Shown piece by piece: positions 44,729 to 57,396 of a stretch of 64,000 nt of DNA (positions within the stretch are counted from its first letter, which is position 1; each line of letters begins with the position of its first letter). The notes beneath the pieces are model-generated. The model saw nothing but the letters and a program-made list of their open reading frames with translations. It had not been told where the DNA came from and did no database searches. Source of the stretch: Camellia lanceoleosa (lineage: Eukaryota > Streptophyta > Magnoliopsida > Ericales > Theaceae); NCBI GenBank assembly GCA_025200525.1, contig CM045762.1, positions 87,734,717 to 87,798,716 on the forward strand, in the 5' to 3' direction. Both the position numbers and the translations under genes were made by a program.

Positions 44729-45134
44729 TGTGGTGGCCGAATAATTGGAGAGGATAAAGGAGGTATATTTCAGGAGCTTGACGCTAGCCGGCAGATATCC
44801 CGCAAGAATACGGGGCCGAATAGGATAGATAGGCCGAATGGGGAAGGATCCCTAGAGCCGAATAGAGGAAAAGATAATAATTGAAAAAGTAGGCCCAGGC
44901 CCCGAGGCCCAGAGAATGGATATAAATACAAGAGCTCCAGATTTGTAAAGGTATGTAAGAATCACTTCTAAAAACTTAGTGAACAAGCTTTCTTGAGGAG
45001 AAGAACTAACTTGTCCGTCGGAGTGCTAATTCCGGCACCCCCGACCGGAGTATTTGTATCTTTGCAAGTGACTAGCTGAGGATCATTGGCGTCTACCAGG
45101 ATCCTGAAGAGTATTTCCAAACCCTTTCACTACA
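44729..45134 (+). repeat. 5' LTR of element D (406 bp)
   Basis: Starts TGTGGTGGCCGAATAATTGG and ends ...CCCTTTCACTACA. TATA box TATAAATA at 44921-44928. Followed two bases later by the primer site. Confidence 0.95.
44921..44928 (+). promoter_or_regulatory. TATA box of element D
   Basis: TATAAATA, 208 bases before the LTR end; the same word is at 54335-54342 in the 3' LTR. It sets the likely transcript start at about 44955. Confidence 0.65.
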
Positions 45135-45135
45135 A

Positions 45136-45153
45136 TTGGCGCCGTCTGTGGGA
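45136..45153 (+). other. Primer binding site of element D
   Basis: TTGGCGCCGTCTGTGGGA just after the LTR; the TGGCGCCG core is a common primer site of Tat-type elements (tRNA identity not checked). Confidence 0.75.
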
Positions 45154-45169
45154 ATACTCAAATACATCC

Positions 45170-47190
45170 ATGGAAGGCGTGACCGAAGATCCCCCGATAG
45201 CCACCAACGAGATAACACAGGAAGGCGACCTCACCCCAGCTAATATGCTCGGAAAAGAAACCATCCCGGCACGACGCGTCCTGAACTTCGATTCACCAAC
45301 AACTTCAGCACCAGAAACAATGCAGGCTATCATAGAACAAGCAAAGTAGAATGAACAAAGGCTCGAGAACATGATCGCTGAGAACGAACGACTCCGTCAA
45401 GATTTGGCCTTGGAGGTAGCAAAATCTAGAGAGGCCATGTGCCAGGAACCAGAGTGACCCTCGAGGGCAGACGGACAAAGACCTCGGGCTCGACCAAAGG
45501 ATACCGATAGCAGCTTCAACTCATCATCCACGGAGCTCGACGCAAGGGGACGATCCGAGACCTCCAGATCCTCCAAAAAGGATCTGCGAACGAGGAACAA
45601 GCGCAGGAGAAGCAGCTCAAACGAGGAAAATCAGCATGATCCTTTCGTTCGACAGATCGCAAGGGCGTCCCTGCCCAAGAAATTCAAAGCTCCCTCGTTT
45701 ACTCTATACGACGGAAAATCAGACCCCACTGATCATATCCGTCATTACAAACAGGCCATGACGCTGTAAGCAGACAATGAAGCCCTCATGTGCCGAATAT
45801 TCCCTAGCAGCCTAGGTCCACTAGCTGTTAGGTGGTATTACAAGTTGGAGCCAGCTTCGATTAAAAGCTTCCGACAGCTGCAGAAATCCTTCAGGCAGTT
45901 CATCACCAACGAGGTACAACCAAACAGCCGACTCCTCCGGGCTATGCAGATCCACGGAGAGACGCCAGAGCGTACTCGCACGATATTGGGAGTGCTTCAA
46001 CCTTGTTGACGACGCTAACGACTCCATGGCCATCACCGCCTTCAAAATGGGTTTACATCCCGAAGGTTTCATAGCCTCGACCGAAGGCCCCCAAAACAAT
46101 GCAGGCGTTGATGAAAAAGTTGAAGAATATTGTAAAGTCGAAGATGACGCTCGAGGATAAAAGCCGGACAAATCCTCAAAGAAAACGGCCCTTACTAAAC
46201 GCCGACCAATCAAATTGCGCCATCGAGCCCTGAGCCCCGGCAACGGACCAAGCGAGGTAAAAGGCGAGACTCCCGCCGATCAAGCGATCAGTGCCCCCAC
46301 CGAACGAATGAACAACTAAAAGTCGACAGCAGACGCTCAAGGCGAACAGACAAGAAATATACGGAGTTGACAGAGCCGATCGCGGCAATAATGACCAAAG
46401 TCCAGCACCTTCCATTTTTCAAGTGGCCGTCGAAGATGGTGGGGCCTCCCGACACACGGAGGAGGGACAGACGATGCGAATACCACAAAGATCACGGCCA
46501 CGAAACTGAGAGTTGTTATGCGCTAAAGGATCACCTGGAGGAACTGGCGCAAGATGGTCGATTGCAGCAATACGTGAGCAAGGGAAGGCCAACCAAAGCA
46601 CTAGCCTTGAGACAGGATTCACCTCCGCTTGGCGTAATCCACATAATCTACGGTTTGCCGGCATCCCCGACCGTGCATACGATCCAGTCGCACCCAATCC
46701 CCCAAAAACATAACATGTCGACCGGCAGGCCCAAAGAAGCTCCGACAATTAAGTTCGATGACTCCGACCTCGCCGGAACGGCGGCCAGCCACGTCGATCC
46801 TTTGGTCGTCAAATTACGCGTACGACAGTTCAGCGTTGAACGCATTCTCGTAGACCCAGGAAGCACTTCGGAAATCCTGTATTACAGAACTTTTGTCGAA
46901 CTCGGCCTCAACGAGTCGGACCTGTCACCGTCGTCTCAGCCACTGTTCGGTTTCAACGCGAATCCAGAGTATCCGTTGGGGAGGGTCGTGCTACCTGTTC
47001 GAGCGGGCTCAAAAACAGTTGACGTGGACTTCTTGGTTGTGAAGCTTCCGTCGCCATATAATGCCATCATGGGGCGCCCCTGGTTGCATGTCATGAAGGC
47101 CGTCCCAAGCAACTACCATTAGCTTATGCGCTTCCCAACAGACCGTGGCATTGAGGAGATCCGTGGCTCACCGCAATCCGCGCGAACGTA
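45170..47190 (+). pseudogene. gag-protease of element D, decayed
   Basis: The start ATG at 45170 gives MEGVTEDPPIATNEITQEGD. Stops at about 45347 and 45456 interrupt a charged N-terminal part with a coiled-coil-like piece (ENMIAENERLRQDLALE). The gag domain lies at about 45650-45920 (APSFTLYDGKSDPTDHIRHY, CRIFPSSLGPLAVRWYYKLE). A frameshift follows near 45990. An open frame at 46367-47122 has the zinc knuckle CEYHKDHGHETESC (from 46475) and the aspartic protease motif ILVDPGSTSEILYY (catalytic D at about 46853) with YNAIMGRPWLHVM. A stop at 47120 breaks a frame that otherwise continues LMRFPTDRGIEEIRG to about 47165. Reverse transcriptase, which should follow, is absent. Confidence 0.88.
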
Positions 47191-47289
47191 GACTTTATGA
47201 AGATCCATTTACGGACCCGACTTGTGGGATCCGATGTTTGTACTGGTCCCACGTTTTAATGAAAATCGATTTTCTCTGTCATTCTCCTT

Positions 47290-48150
47290 CAAGCCCCTTC
47301 GCGGATATGACGATTGACCAAATTAAGTCTCCGGATTCGGAGCCCCCTTTGGTGCATGACACCTTAGGGCCGAACAAGTCTCTAGATTTGGAGCCCCCTT
47401 TGGTGCATGACACCTTAGGGCCGAATAAGTCTCCGGATTCGGAGCTCTCTTCGTGGATATCACGATTGGCCAAATTAAGTCTCGGATTCGAGCCCCTTTG
47501 GCATGACACCTTAGGGCGAATAAGTCTCCGGATTCGAGCGCCTTCAGTGGATATCACGATTGGCCAAATTAAGTCTCCGGATTCAGAGCCCCCTTTGGTG
47601 CATGACACCTTAGGGCCGAACAAGTCTCCGGATTGGGAGCCCCTTTTGGTGCATGACACCTTAGGGCCGAATAAGTCTCCGGATTCGGAGCGCCCTTCGT
47701 GGATATCACGATTGGCCAAATTAAGTCTCCGGATTCGGAGCCCCCTTTGGTGTATGACACCTTAGGGCCGAATAAGTCTCCGGATTCGGAGCGCCCTTCG
47801 TGGATATCACGATTGGCCAAATTAAGTCTCCGGATTCGGAGCCCCCTTTGGTGCATGACACCTTAGGGCTAAATAAGTCTCCGGATTCGGAGCGCCTTTC
47901 GTGGATATCACGATTGGCCAAATTAAGCCTCTGGATTCGGAGCCCCCTTTGATGCAGGACACTTTAGGGCCGAATAAATCTCCGGATTCAGAGCCCCCTT
48001 TGGTGCATGACACCTTAGGGCCGAACAAGTCTCCGGACTCGAAGCAACCCTTGTGGACATCACGATTGACCAAACTAAGCATCCAGATTCGGAGCCCCGT
48101 TGGTGCAGGACACCTTAGGGCTGTTTTAGTCTCCGGATCCAGAGCCCGTT
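47290..48150. repeat. Alternating 51/50-bp tandem repeats in element D
   Basis: Two related units alternate: one with 'gccccctttggtgcatgac' and 'accttagggccgaataagtc', the other with 'gcgcccttcgtggatatcac' and 'gattggccaaattaagtc'. Both begin 'cggattcgga' and end 'aagtctc'. About sixteen units, in AB, AAB and similar orders. A single unit of the first type recurs at about 51030-51080. They sit where pol would be. Confidence 0.92.
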
Positions 48151-49470
48151 TTAATCAACTCATTAAGCCGCAATCACTAATATGGTTCGCCGGACAAGGC
48201 GTACCTTAGCCGGCCCACGAAAGCACGAATTCCATTAAACTCGCATCCCGCCTAAGGCAAGGGCCGATCCCTGAATACAAGAAAAATATTTAAGCTAAAA
48301 TATTTAAGCCACACAAAAATTCCAATAGCAAACTATTGAACCATACGAAATGACGTACTTAACCACTAAAAGTTGGGATCAGGAACATTCATCCGGCACA
48401 GCTAAAATAAAACATTTTCAGAATAAGACTCAACTATATGAAATAACACTTTTTATTTCATTAAAAAGTTGTTACATAGACGCAATCCGCGTTCGAACAT
48501 TACAATATCTATCTCTAACTTCTAAGACAAATCAACCCATCGACTCAACTCTTGTCATTTGAACAACCATCGCGCCTCAAAACGCATCGATCTAACCGCG
48601 CTCGAATCGGCATGATGCCAGGCCTCTGACACCATCGACAATGTCAAGGCCAAGATCCAAGACAAGGGAGGTTAGGGGTAGCGGTCGTTGTGTTTCCTTT
48701 CGGGGCGATCTGCTTCGACGACTTGGAAACTGACGTGTTTCTAGTTTCTCCTTTCAGCGGTCCACCTCCCACACCAGAGAATCCTCCGCCGCAAACGAAG
48801 AATCCTTCGCCGCAAACCATCTGAGGGCCAAGTTCGGTCGGAATTTGAGCTCCTGCAACTATCATCACCATTCGATGGTAAGAACTGTTGGTCATCCCAC
48901 GCAATAGATGTTGGAGAACCAAATATGCTTGATTGCATGAGGCGCCTGCCGCTTTTATTCTCAGTAATGGCTGCGATTTCGAGGCCCAAATCCCGAAGTG
49001 ATTTTATTAACACTAAACTCCACGAACACAAGCGTTGGTCAACATTCTCCACGACCTAATTAACCCAACGACATTAAACGCTACAAGATAGTCAGCGCAA
49101 GGGTAAAAAATTACCTAGCCCAATCGGCTAGACATCTGGCATTCGAGCCAAGTCAAAACGCCGTAGCTCCTCCGATTCCTGACTCACGGCTTCTTCAAAT
49201 TTCAACAACACGCCGCAATGGCTTTATTCAAAAGTAAACGGCCATTACATGGAGGCCGATCACGTACAACGAATCGGCACCTCGATTTAACATGCTGCGT
49301 CCGATTGATGTATTTACGTCTATCCAAACATTTATGCAATCAAATTAAACACGCACACGCCGAATGCGGGAGACAATTTGATATTTTCAATAAAGCGTCT
49401 TTTATTCAAAAAACCAAGAAATTACATAATTGCGAACGCGACCAGCATTCGAACCTTACAATAATTAAAG
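48151..49470. other. Part of element D without a recognised gene
   Basis: A - strand frame at 49052-48644 can be read but shows no known motif; it is glycine-rich near its end (EGFFVCGGGFSGVGGGPLKG in the overlapping frame). Two 'tttatttcattaaaaa'-like or 'tcaataaagcgtcttttattc' AT-rich islands at about 48450 and 49385 flank it. Confidence 0.45.
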
Positions 49471-52400
49471 TCATACGACATCGCCCTCATCCTCACTCTT
49501 CTCAACCTCGAAAGCAGAAAACGGAAAGTCCTTACTGTGGTAGAGAGGTGATGCCGAATCGATGCCTGACAAGAAAAGAGATTCGGCGGCTTGAGATGCC
49601 TTGATCCAACCGTGCCTGAACCCACAATTTTCACATCGGCAAACCTCTTCGGCAAGCTTCTCCTTGGTCTTTTGGATTCCAACCAAGCGCCCTTCGTGAA
49701 AACCTTTCTCATAAGACCTGCCCTTGGCGGACTCCAATGCGAACATGCTCGCCGTTTCATGATCGACAATGTCAGCGCTTATAAGTCGACTGGTAACCCT
49801 CTCTTCCACGACTAGATTCACCTGCCCTGCTAGTTGTACTTGAGCCGCTTTGATCTTCCTTAATTCGCGTTCAGACGCCTCCACGCGAGCCTCCAAACTG
49901 CGGATATGCTCATCCTTTTTCTCCATTTCTCGGAAGGCGCCAAGAATCGCATGCCGACTTCATAAGCCGTATAGAGCCCTTCCACCGCCCCATGAATGCC
50001 CTCGCGAAACACTTCGTAGTCCTGACGACCAACCATGGACTGCTGAACTTGCGGAGGAAATATGTGTCGAGCAAACTCGACCGCCACGCTCGATCTCGCG
50101 AACGATCGAGTCCGCTCATTCATGGGCTTGTTCTTCACGACATCGCAAAACTTAACGCACGGATTCGCGTCGATCTCCTTTCAACTTGGGCGTGGCGATC
50201 TCCCATGAGATCCGTTTGGGCGACCTACTACGACGCCGAGGAGATTGACGCCTCTCGAACCATAGAACTCTTACTCCCAAAGACGTTAAGCGCGCACGTG
50301 TTCACTTCGATCCATATCACCGCCAAGCTCAGCCAATGTCTTGGCTTCCCCTTTGCTGTTAAAGAAGAGTTTGTTCGACATACGCACAATAGATTTTCTC
50401 TCAGGAGTCTGAACCAGATACCTACCAGACTATTAAAAGTTGTGCCTTTGATCATTTAACACTCGCAGAGACAGCACGATTGAGGCAAGTTCATTAGTCG
50501 CGAAACCCAATCGCCTGACGCCGAATAGGTTGACGGCAGGACAAGCTTTTGGCTCAAGATCTTCAGCCCAAGTGCGTAGTACCCCAGCCGGCTCACGAAT
50601 TGATCCCCCAGAGCCAGAGTTCTTATCATGAACCCACTGGGGCAAGGGCAGATTCATCAATCTAAGAGTCCCAGATCAGTAGGCAGTGAAATTACAAATG
50701 GTGATTTTGATGGGATATGTATTGAATCTGCAGGAGCCCAGATGTTGGCCAATCTTTTCCTCTCTACCTTCAGCGGTTTTATTCGGCTAAACTACCCTAG
50801 CCGGCTCACGAATTGATCCCCCAGAGCTAGAGTTCTTATCATGAATCCACTGGGGCAAGGGCAGATTCATCAATCTAAGAGTCCCAGATCAGTAGGCAGT
50901 GAAATTGCAAATGGTGATTTTGATGGGATATGTATTGAATCTGCAGGAACCCAAATGTTGGCCAATCTTTTCCTCTCTACCTTCAGCGGTTTTATTCGGC
51001 TAAACTACCCCAGCCGGCTCACAAATTGATCCCCCTTTGGTGCATGACACCTTAGGGCCGAATAAATCTCCGGATTTGGAGCCCAAGGATCCAAGATCAG
51101 TAGGCAGTGAAATTGCAAATGGTGATTTTGATGGGAGATGTATGAAATCTGCAGGAACCCAGATATTGACCAATCTTTTCCTCTCTGCCTTCAGTGGTTA
51201 GCGACTTTAGATTCAAGCAAGGAAAAAACTAAAGTTTGGACAAATGATATTCTATGTACGGCTTGTTTAGAAGAGTTCTAGATAAAATCATTCGTGCCAC
51301 AGTAAAATCATCCGGCTCACGAGTTGACTGGCAAGAGCAGATTTATCAATCTATTCGGACCAAGTACCCCAGCCGGCTCACAAGTTGATTCAGAGCTAGA
51401 ATTCTTTTTATGAACCCACTGGGGCAAGGGCAGATTCACAAATCAGGATTTCCCCATAGTATATGCAATTCCATTTTACCAAATGCATTGACAAACACAG
51501 AACTCCTTCATTAAAATTAAACCACAGAAACTCTTTCATGCAAAGTGTGTGGTGGTAGCAAAAATTACAAGAATTCTTTCATACAAAATGTGCGATGGTA
51601 GTAAAAATTACAAGGAAATGTTCATTGATAAATTGCGCGCAGATGCTAACCAATTATACATGAAAACTACCCTGAACCAACAAAGCACTATCCAAAAAGC
51701 AAAATAAAAACAAAAAGACGCCTGCGCAGTAAACGGCTTTGAGATCATTCGTCGGTATCGGACTCAAGTGGCTCAACGTCCACCTGCTCATAAGGAATTG
51801 GCACATCCAATGTAATCTCACGCAAAGAAGGGCTTTGAGCCACCCATGTTTGAACCCGATTCTTAAATTTGGACACTTCTTCAACATATTCCGTCGAGCG
51901 GCGCCTCCCCGCCTCAAAGGCCTCCGATTCGGTTCGCCTTAAGCTTCTAAGCGAAGCTGCTTAAGAAGTGCTTCTTTGAAAGTTTAAGCGATTTCTCGCA
52001 GATTTGCCTACCCTCAGATCAACATCGAAGTTTCGGCTGACGCGTGCCCTCTCTTTCTCCGCTTCCACAAGGCTTCCATTTCAGCTCTCATAATTTCGAA
52101 CTCGGCCCTACTTTTCTAACCCTGCAACTCTGTTTCCAAATGGTCAATTCTCCCGAGAGCGTCACGCAAGCGGCGACCCAAGTCGGCGATCCTTCCGATC
52201 GTCTGCAAAACAATTCGGTATGATTAGACACTTTTAACAAACAAGAGCGAGATTAAGGCGACCTACCAGGAGTGCCAATTGAGCAGTTAGGGCAACGACC
52301 ATAATGTCAGGCATGGCACCGAAGGTTTTGTTGTCAGCCGGCAGTGAAATTGAAGCTGCCAGGCTCAGAGCCATGGCTGGATCCTCGACGGCCGAAGCGT

Positions 52401-53755
52401 CGGATAAAATCGGCACACCCCTGATTTTCGGCTGAATAACAAACGGAGCGGTCACGTCTAGTTCTTCAAGCCGAGGTCGTTTGCTACCAGGGCCAGCTTC
52501 AGAACTCGTTTCTCCCTCGACACCACGCTTTTGGCTATGCTCCTAATCGGCTCATCTACCAGACTTCCCTCTTTTCCCAGACGGACGAAGAACCTCAACC
52601 GCCCCTCGTAAACGGGTACGAAGGGCTTGATCAAGTTGGGATCCGATGCGGCGATTCGCCTTCTTCGGGCGCCATCCGCCGGCATTTCTTTTTACGTACC
52701 ATCTGCGTTAGGCTTTCCTTCGCTATACCCTCAAAAATCGCCGTAGATCCCCAAATTCGCAAAAATATCCCTGAAGAGAAATTGCTCGTCTCCGAGGCGG
52801 ATGGCTCGGTGGCCTCAGATGCCGAAAGCGACGGCCTTTGTCGCCTCTACAACCCTCAAGACTCAAATGGATCGGAATCACCCCTACAACCGGCCGACGC
52901 CTTTCCCGAATCGTAATCTACGACCGACCGCCTAAGGTTTTTGAAGGGGAAGATAAGGGCCGAGAGCTGTTGATTGCCGGATGGAATCGGAATGTTGTCT
53001 CCAGCCGAGAAAGTAGTGTAAGTGGGTTCGTACCGAAGGAGAATATGGGCGGCTCTCCCTTGCTGTTGTACGTTTGGGCGTCAAATATTCGAGTGCGCTT
53101 GATTTCTAAGAACCACGTTGTCAACCGAAGTCAGGATTTTCTTCAACCTATTACCTGCAGAAGATAAAAAGCGATTTAGGGAAAGGAGCCGAATAAGAGA
53201 TAGTCTAGCAAACAAGACATTGCGTGGCAACCTGGGTCACCCTTATGTCTGGGAATAGGGTCCAGGCGATCATCTCCTTCAGCGAACTCCCAATTACCTC
53301 GGACGTTGACCATCACGTCACAACCCGCTTACTGAATCGCAAGCATGGTCACCAAATGATGGTCAAGATCTTTGGCCCGAGAAAATATCGCCCAAATAAT
53401 CGGAGGATTTGGCTAAGGCGTAACAATGCCGAATGGCCGGAATCCCAAGGTTGATCCTAAGGCGTCGATTCAACTCTACTACCCCCATGATGATTCGAAA
53501 GAAATTTACATTGGGTTGAGAAGGAATCAAACCCCAATAGCGGAGAACGGCCCTAAGAAGTGGGTGTAAGGGGAAACGAACTCCGCCCTCAGCAATGGAT
53601 AAAAGAGGGAATATGATCGTGTTTTGGTCTTCCCTCTCCATGTCGAGAGCGTTGTCCATTACAAGGGATAAATGGACGTCGTCAGGAATAGAAAAATGTT
53701 GCCGGAAACCAGAGATACGACCCTCAGAAAGGAGGTCTTTCAAATGTTTGGCCAT
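49471..53755 (-). pseudogene. Antisense ORF region of element D (PF04195-like head, coiled-coil tails)
   Basis: The head at 53755-53365 reads MAKHLKDLLSEGRISGFRQH with GGVRFPLHPLLRAVLRYWGL and FRIIMGVVELNRRLRINLG, the same domain as in element A. After a frameshift the block VRGNWEF...DRLDPIPRH ends at a possible donor AAG/GTGACC (near 53243). Further coding-like parts: 53170-52235 with one or more frameshifts (RLEELDVTAPFVIQPK), then a coiled-coil tail ending PYEQVDVEPLESDTDE at about 51747, and a second, related tail at 50138-49471 (MEKKDEHIRSLEARVEASER...SEDEGDVV). Two tails suggest a duplication or two exons sets. Function unknown. Confidence 0.6.
50595..51200. repeat. 213-bp tandem duplication in element D
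   Basis: 'gaattgatcccccagagc' to 'aactaccctagccggctcac' is repeated at 213-bp spacing (50595 and 50808), with a third, partial and more diverged copy at about 51080-51200, after a unit of the 51-bp repeat. Remnants of the same words continue to about 51450. Confidence 0.85.
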
Positions 53756-54124
53756 CTTAGCAAAGAACTAAGTATTCGCCGAAGCCAAAATAGCAAACGG
53801 AAAATAGGATTACAAAGAAGGGATAAGGAAACTTACGAGGAGCAGATGAGACAGGGGAAGACGGAAAGAAGTTGCAGAAAACACGAGTCGCGGAGGGGTA
53901 TGCACTGGCGATCCAAAAGTCTCAGAAAATCGATGAAATGAGAATTCGAAAAGACCGAAGTTTCAAATCGCAATAAATGCTGAGATACACATGAATAGAG
54001 CGGGAAAACGTAATAATGAGCAAAAAGGTGCGCGCCTTCTGACATATATTGGGGCACGCGAAGCTGCCTGACACTAAAACTTCTCAAATTCTAAACCAAA
54101 CACGCCGATTAACTGCCGTCAACA

Positions 54125-54142
54125 GGGAGTTTGGAGGGCAAT
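54125..54142 (+). other. Polypurine tract of element D
   Basis: 'gggagtttggagggcaat' lies immediately before the 3' LTR. It resembles the tract before the LTR of element A ('aattaaggggcaat'). Confidence 0.6.
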
Positions 54143-54548
54143 TGTGGTGGCCGAATAATTGGTGAGGATAAAGGAGGTATATTTCAGGAGCTTGACGCTA
54201 GCCGGCAGATATCCCGCAAGGATACGGGGCCGAATAGGAAAGATAGGCCGAATGTGGAAGGATCCCTAGAGCCGAATAGAAGAAAAGATAATGATTGAAA
54301 AAGTAAACCCAGGCCCCGAGGCCCAGAGGATGGATATAAATACAAGAGCTCCAGATTTGTAAAGGTATGTAAGAATCATTTCTAAAAACTTAGTGAACAA
54401 GCTTTTTTGAGGAGAAGAACTAACTTGTCCGTCGGAGTGCTAATTCCGGCACCCCCGACCAGAGTATTTGTATCTTTGCAGGTGACTAGCTGAGGATCAT
54501 TGGCGTCTACCAAGATCCTGAAGAGTATTTCCAAACCCTTTCACCACA
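54143..54548 (+). repeat. 3' LTR of element D (406 bp)
   Basis: Same length as the 5' LTR, ends ...CCCTTTCACCACA, followed by the target duplication GATGT. Confidence 0.95.
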
Positions 54549-54553
54549 GATGT

Positions 54554-56554
54554 CAAGATAGATGAATGATAATATCACAATTAACGAAAATATAGTACAA
54601 AAACAGAAAGCGTTTTTATATTTAGCTCCCTAGAAAATGTTTTATATTAATTTAAGGACAACTAAAATATATTTATTAGTTTAAGGACACTAATTTATTT
54701 ATTTATATTTATATTTTTTTTTTTTTGGGACAAAATTACCTTGGGGATTTGGTCAAAACCCTCTTATAATAAAACTTTAATTCATTAAGGACAAGCACAA
54801 AATTTTTTTCTTGAAAAGTCTAATACATATCACTATTACTAAAATATTAAACTGTAAAATAATATAATTTTTGATCTACATGTCAGTTTTTAATAAAATT
54901 AGTATTTTAAAAAAAATTTCATCAAGATTTATCAAATAAGATCTATGTTAATTATGAAATTCTTAAAATAAAAAAAATTATTGCTGTTGAAATTAGTGTA
55001 AATTGTAACATATTATTCTATTTGATAATAACATGTTACTCTGACAATATTGTCCAAGAAAAAAAAAGATATTTTACTTTGTCTTTGTTCAATTATGTGC
55101 CTCTTTCTTAGGAGATTTATAAAACAAAATAAATTGAGTTGTCCTTTTCACCAAATAAAAGTCTAATGGAGGGGTTTTGACTAAATTTTCCAATTACATT
55201 TAGTCAAGTTTTGTTATTCTACCATCTCCAACTAGCACTGCCACTACTACTGCCACTGCCACTGCCACTGTCACTTTTGGTTGCCACCTCCAGTTGTCAG
55301 CGACCACCTTTGACCATCGGTGACAACTTTCAATGATCACCGCTAGTCCATTTTCTGGCAACTCTCTCGCAAAGTGAAATTTCTTACAGTAAAATTAGAC
55401 TTAGAGAAATTTCATTGAGTAAAATTTACTGAGTGAAATTTCTTTCAGTCTAATTTTATTGTCACGAAAAAATTTCATTGTGTGATAGCGAAATCGAACT
55501 ATTTTGAACAAAAAATAAATAGAAAAAAGTTGAAAGAGATAGATGATGAATAGAAATCAAAGATCTAGAGTGTGTTTACAAATGGTAAGACTCGTTTTGG
55601 ATCTGGACGGTCGTAGTGATGGATTTGGAAGTGCCGGTAGCTATTTGAAAGAGGCAATGACGTGAAACTTCATTTCTGAAACATAAAATTGTCATGGAAA
55701 CCCAACCCAATGTTGGCCCAACCCAACATTTGTCCACCCCTAACAGCATCACATTGTTTTCATATGTGGAATGGATTCAAACTTAAAAATTTAATAACTT
55801 TTCATCAATGTCTCCATTTTTTTTTTATTATAAAATTTTGAAATTTTAGAAAACTCTCTTTGGCATCTATCAAACAAGACTAATGATGAATACAAAATTT
55901 TACCTATAAAAAAAATTTCGAAATTAAAATTGATAAAATCCTACCTAAGTTTGGCTATGTCATAAAATAAAATTAAATGGATTAGTTATTTTATCAATTG
56001 AAAATGTCATAATAAAAAAAACTTCGTTGCAAAAAGTTTAATTAGTAATTTCGTATCACAAAAAGGAATAAAAATTAATTTGAAATGAAAGTAAAATAGG
56101 AAAGATTATTATTAAAATTTATAAATACAAAATGCCTCACTTTAAAATTTCACCAAGCCCTCAAAAAATGTTAGACCAACCCTATCTATTCTCTTGGGTT
56201 TTATTTCTACTGTTATAATTTAGTTTTTAGCCTCCTTTCAATTTGCCGTAGATGTTTATTTTTCCTTTTTTATTTATTTTTTATTTATATTGTTGATGAA
56301 ATTTTATTTAATCATTTGCTATTTTGTTACTTACACTTGTTTGGTTGCTTTGTAGTTGGGTATTTTTCCAACCCATTTCTCCAAATAATGGACCTATTTG
56401 TTATAGCTCACACCCACAATGGTCGAACTCATAATTTTTTGGAATCATCTTAGCATTTGAAAATCTTTAGAAGGCAACTGTGATTCGCTTCTCACTCTAT
56501 AGTTAACTATAACATAAGCTGCATTTATTAAGGGGTAGAATGGAACAAAGTTTA
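54554..56554. other. AT-rich intergenic DNA, no gene seen
   Basis: Only short frames. A small (GCCACT)n run at 55230-55275. Nothing else recognised. Confidence 0.6.
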
Positions 56555-56887
56555 GGCCATGTTTGTTTGGACGGATTGGATTAGGTTGGATTAGTATTCC
56601 CATGACTAATAGTTCTAGGAATACGAATCCCTTTGAATTGTGTATCATATCCTATGTTTGGATTGAGTTAGGATTATAAGGAGAAACTAATAATCTAAAC
56701 TTTGACTTAGTCCTCCAATTTATATCCCACCTTCCTCTGTGAGATTGAATAGTCCATCATATGTGGGATATCATATCGGAATAGATTGTTAGTCTATACT
56801 TCAATTGTTTAACCAAACATCGGATTAATAATTTTATTGGACTATTAGTCCAATCCTAAGCTCATGTCTACCCAAACAAACATCACC
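56555..56887. mobile_element. Tourist-like MITE with TTA target duplication
   Basis: Terminal inverted repeats GGCCATGTTTGTTTGG and CCAAACAAACATCACC, flanked by TTA on both sides (56552-56554, 56888-56890). Subterminal parts 'ggattggattaggttggatt' and 'ggactattagtccaatccta' are also partly complementary. 333 bp, no coding sequence; PIF/Harbinger type by target duplication and terminus. Confidence 0.85.
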
Positions 56888-57130
56888 TTAGTTTATTTTT
56901 CATCCAATTGTGACATGTTACACTAACTTGGACAAGATCACCTAAGATTGCGTTTGAAATTTTCATTTATGAAGAGATAAAATTAAACAAATAAACACAT
57001 TTCACGTGAAAATTGACATAATAATTGTGACATCCTTTCTAGTTTGATGAGTCCCCAAATGGATTCAAGTCTCCAACATCTTGGCATTGATTTTGTCAAA
57101 CATGGGGGGATAATGTCACTGTCCCTTTTA

Positions 57131-57396
57131 GGCCTTGTTTGGAAAGTTGATTATTTTAGTAGGTTATTTTAATTTTTGGCTATTTTAATAGGTTAAAATT
57201 TTTGTATTTTGGAAGATGATGGATTTTTTTTTTTTTTTTTTAATTGAATGTGATGTTTTTAAGAGAAAAAGTAAAATGATTATGGGTTTGATGTGACATT
57301 TTATCTTGTTAGCTATTTTAGCCCTTTTTTTTTTTTTAATCTTTTTGTGAATTTTAACCTAAAAAGCCAATTTATAACCTTTCCCAAACAGGGCCC
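57131..57396. mobile_element. MITE with GGCCYTGTTTGG ends
   Basis: Left end GGCCTTGTTTGGAAAG, right end CTTTCCCAAACAGGGCC; interior AT-rich. A truncated copy of the left half is in intron 3 of the DUF789 gene (35625-35765). Target duplication unclear. Confidence 0.75.

Larger units (their letters stand above)
44729..54548 (+). mobile_element. Complete LTR element D (Tat-like, non-autonomous)
   Basis: Two 406-bp LTRs (44729-45134 and 54143-54548) bound it, and the flanks GATGT at 44724-44728 and 54549-54553 are a perfect 5-bp target duplication. Primer site, purine tract, gag and protease are visible, but no reverse transcriptase, RNase H or integrase. Instead there are dimeric tandem repeats (47290-48150), a 213-bp duplication (50595-51200) and an antisense ORF (53755-49471). 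The LTRs differ at about 15 of 406 sites by my count (about 4%), mostly transitions, so the insertion is moderately recent. It must have been mobilised by another element's enzymes. Confidence 0.92.
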
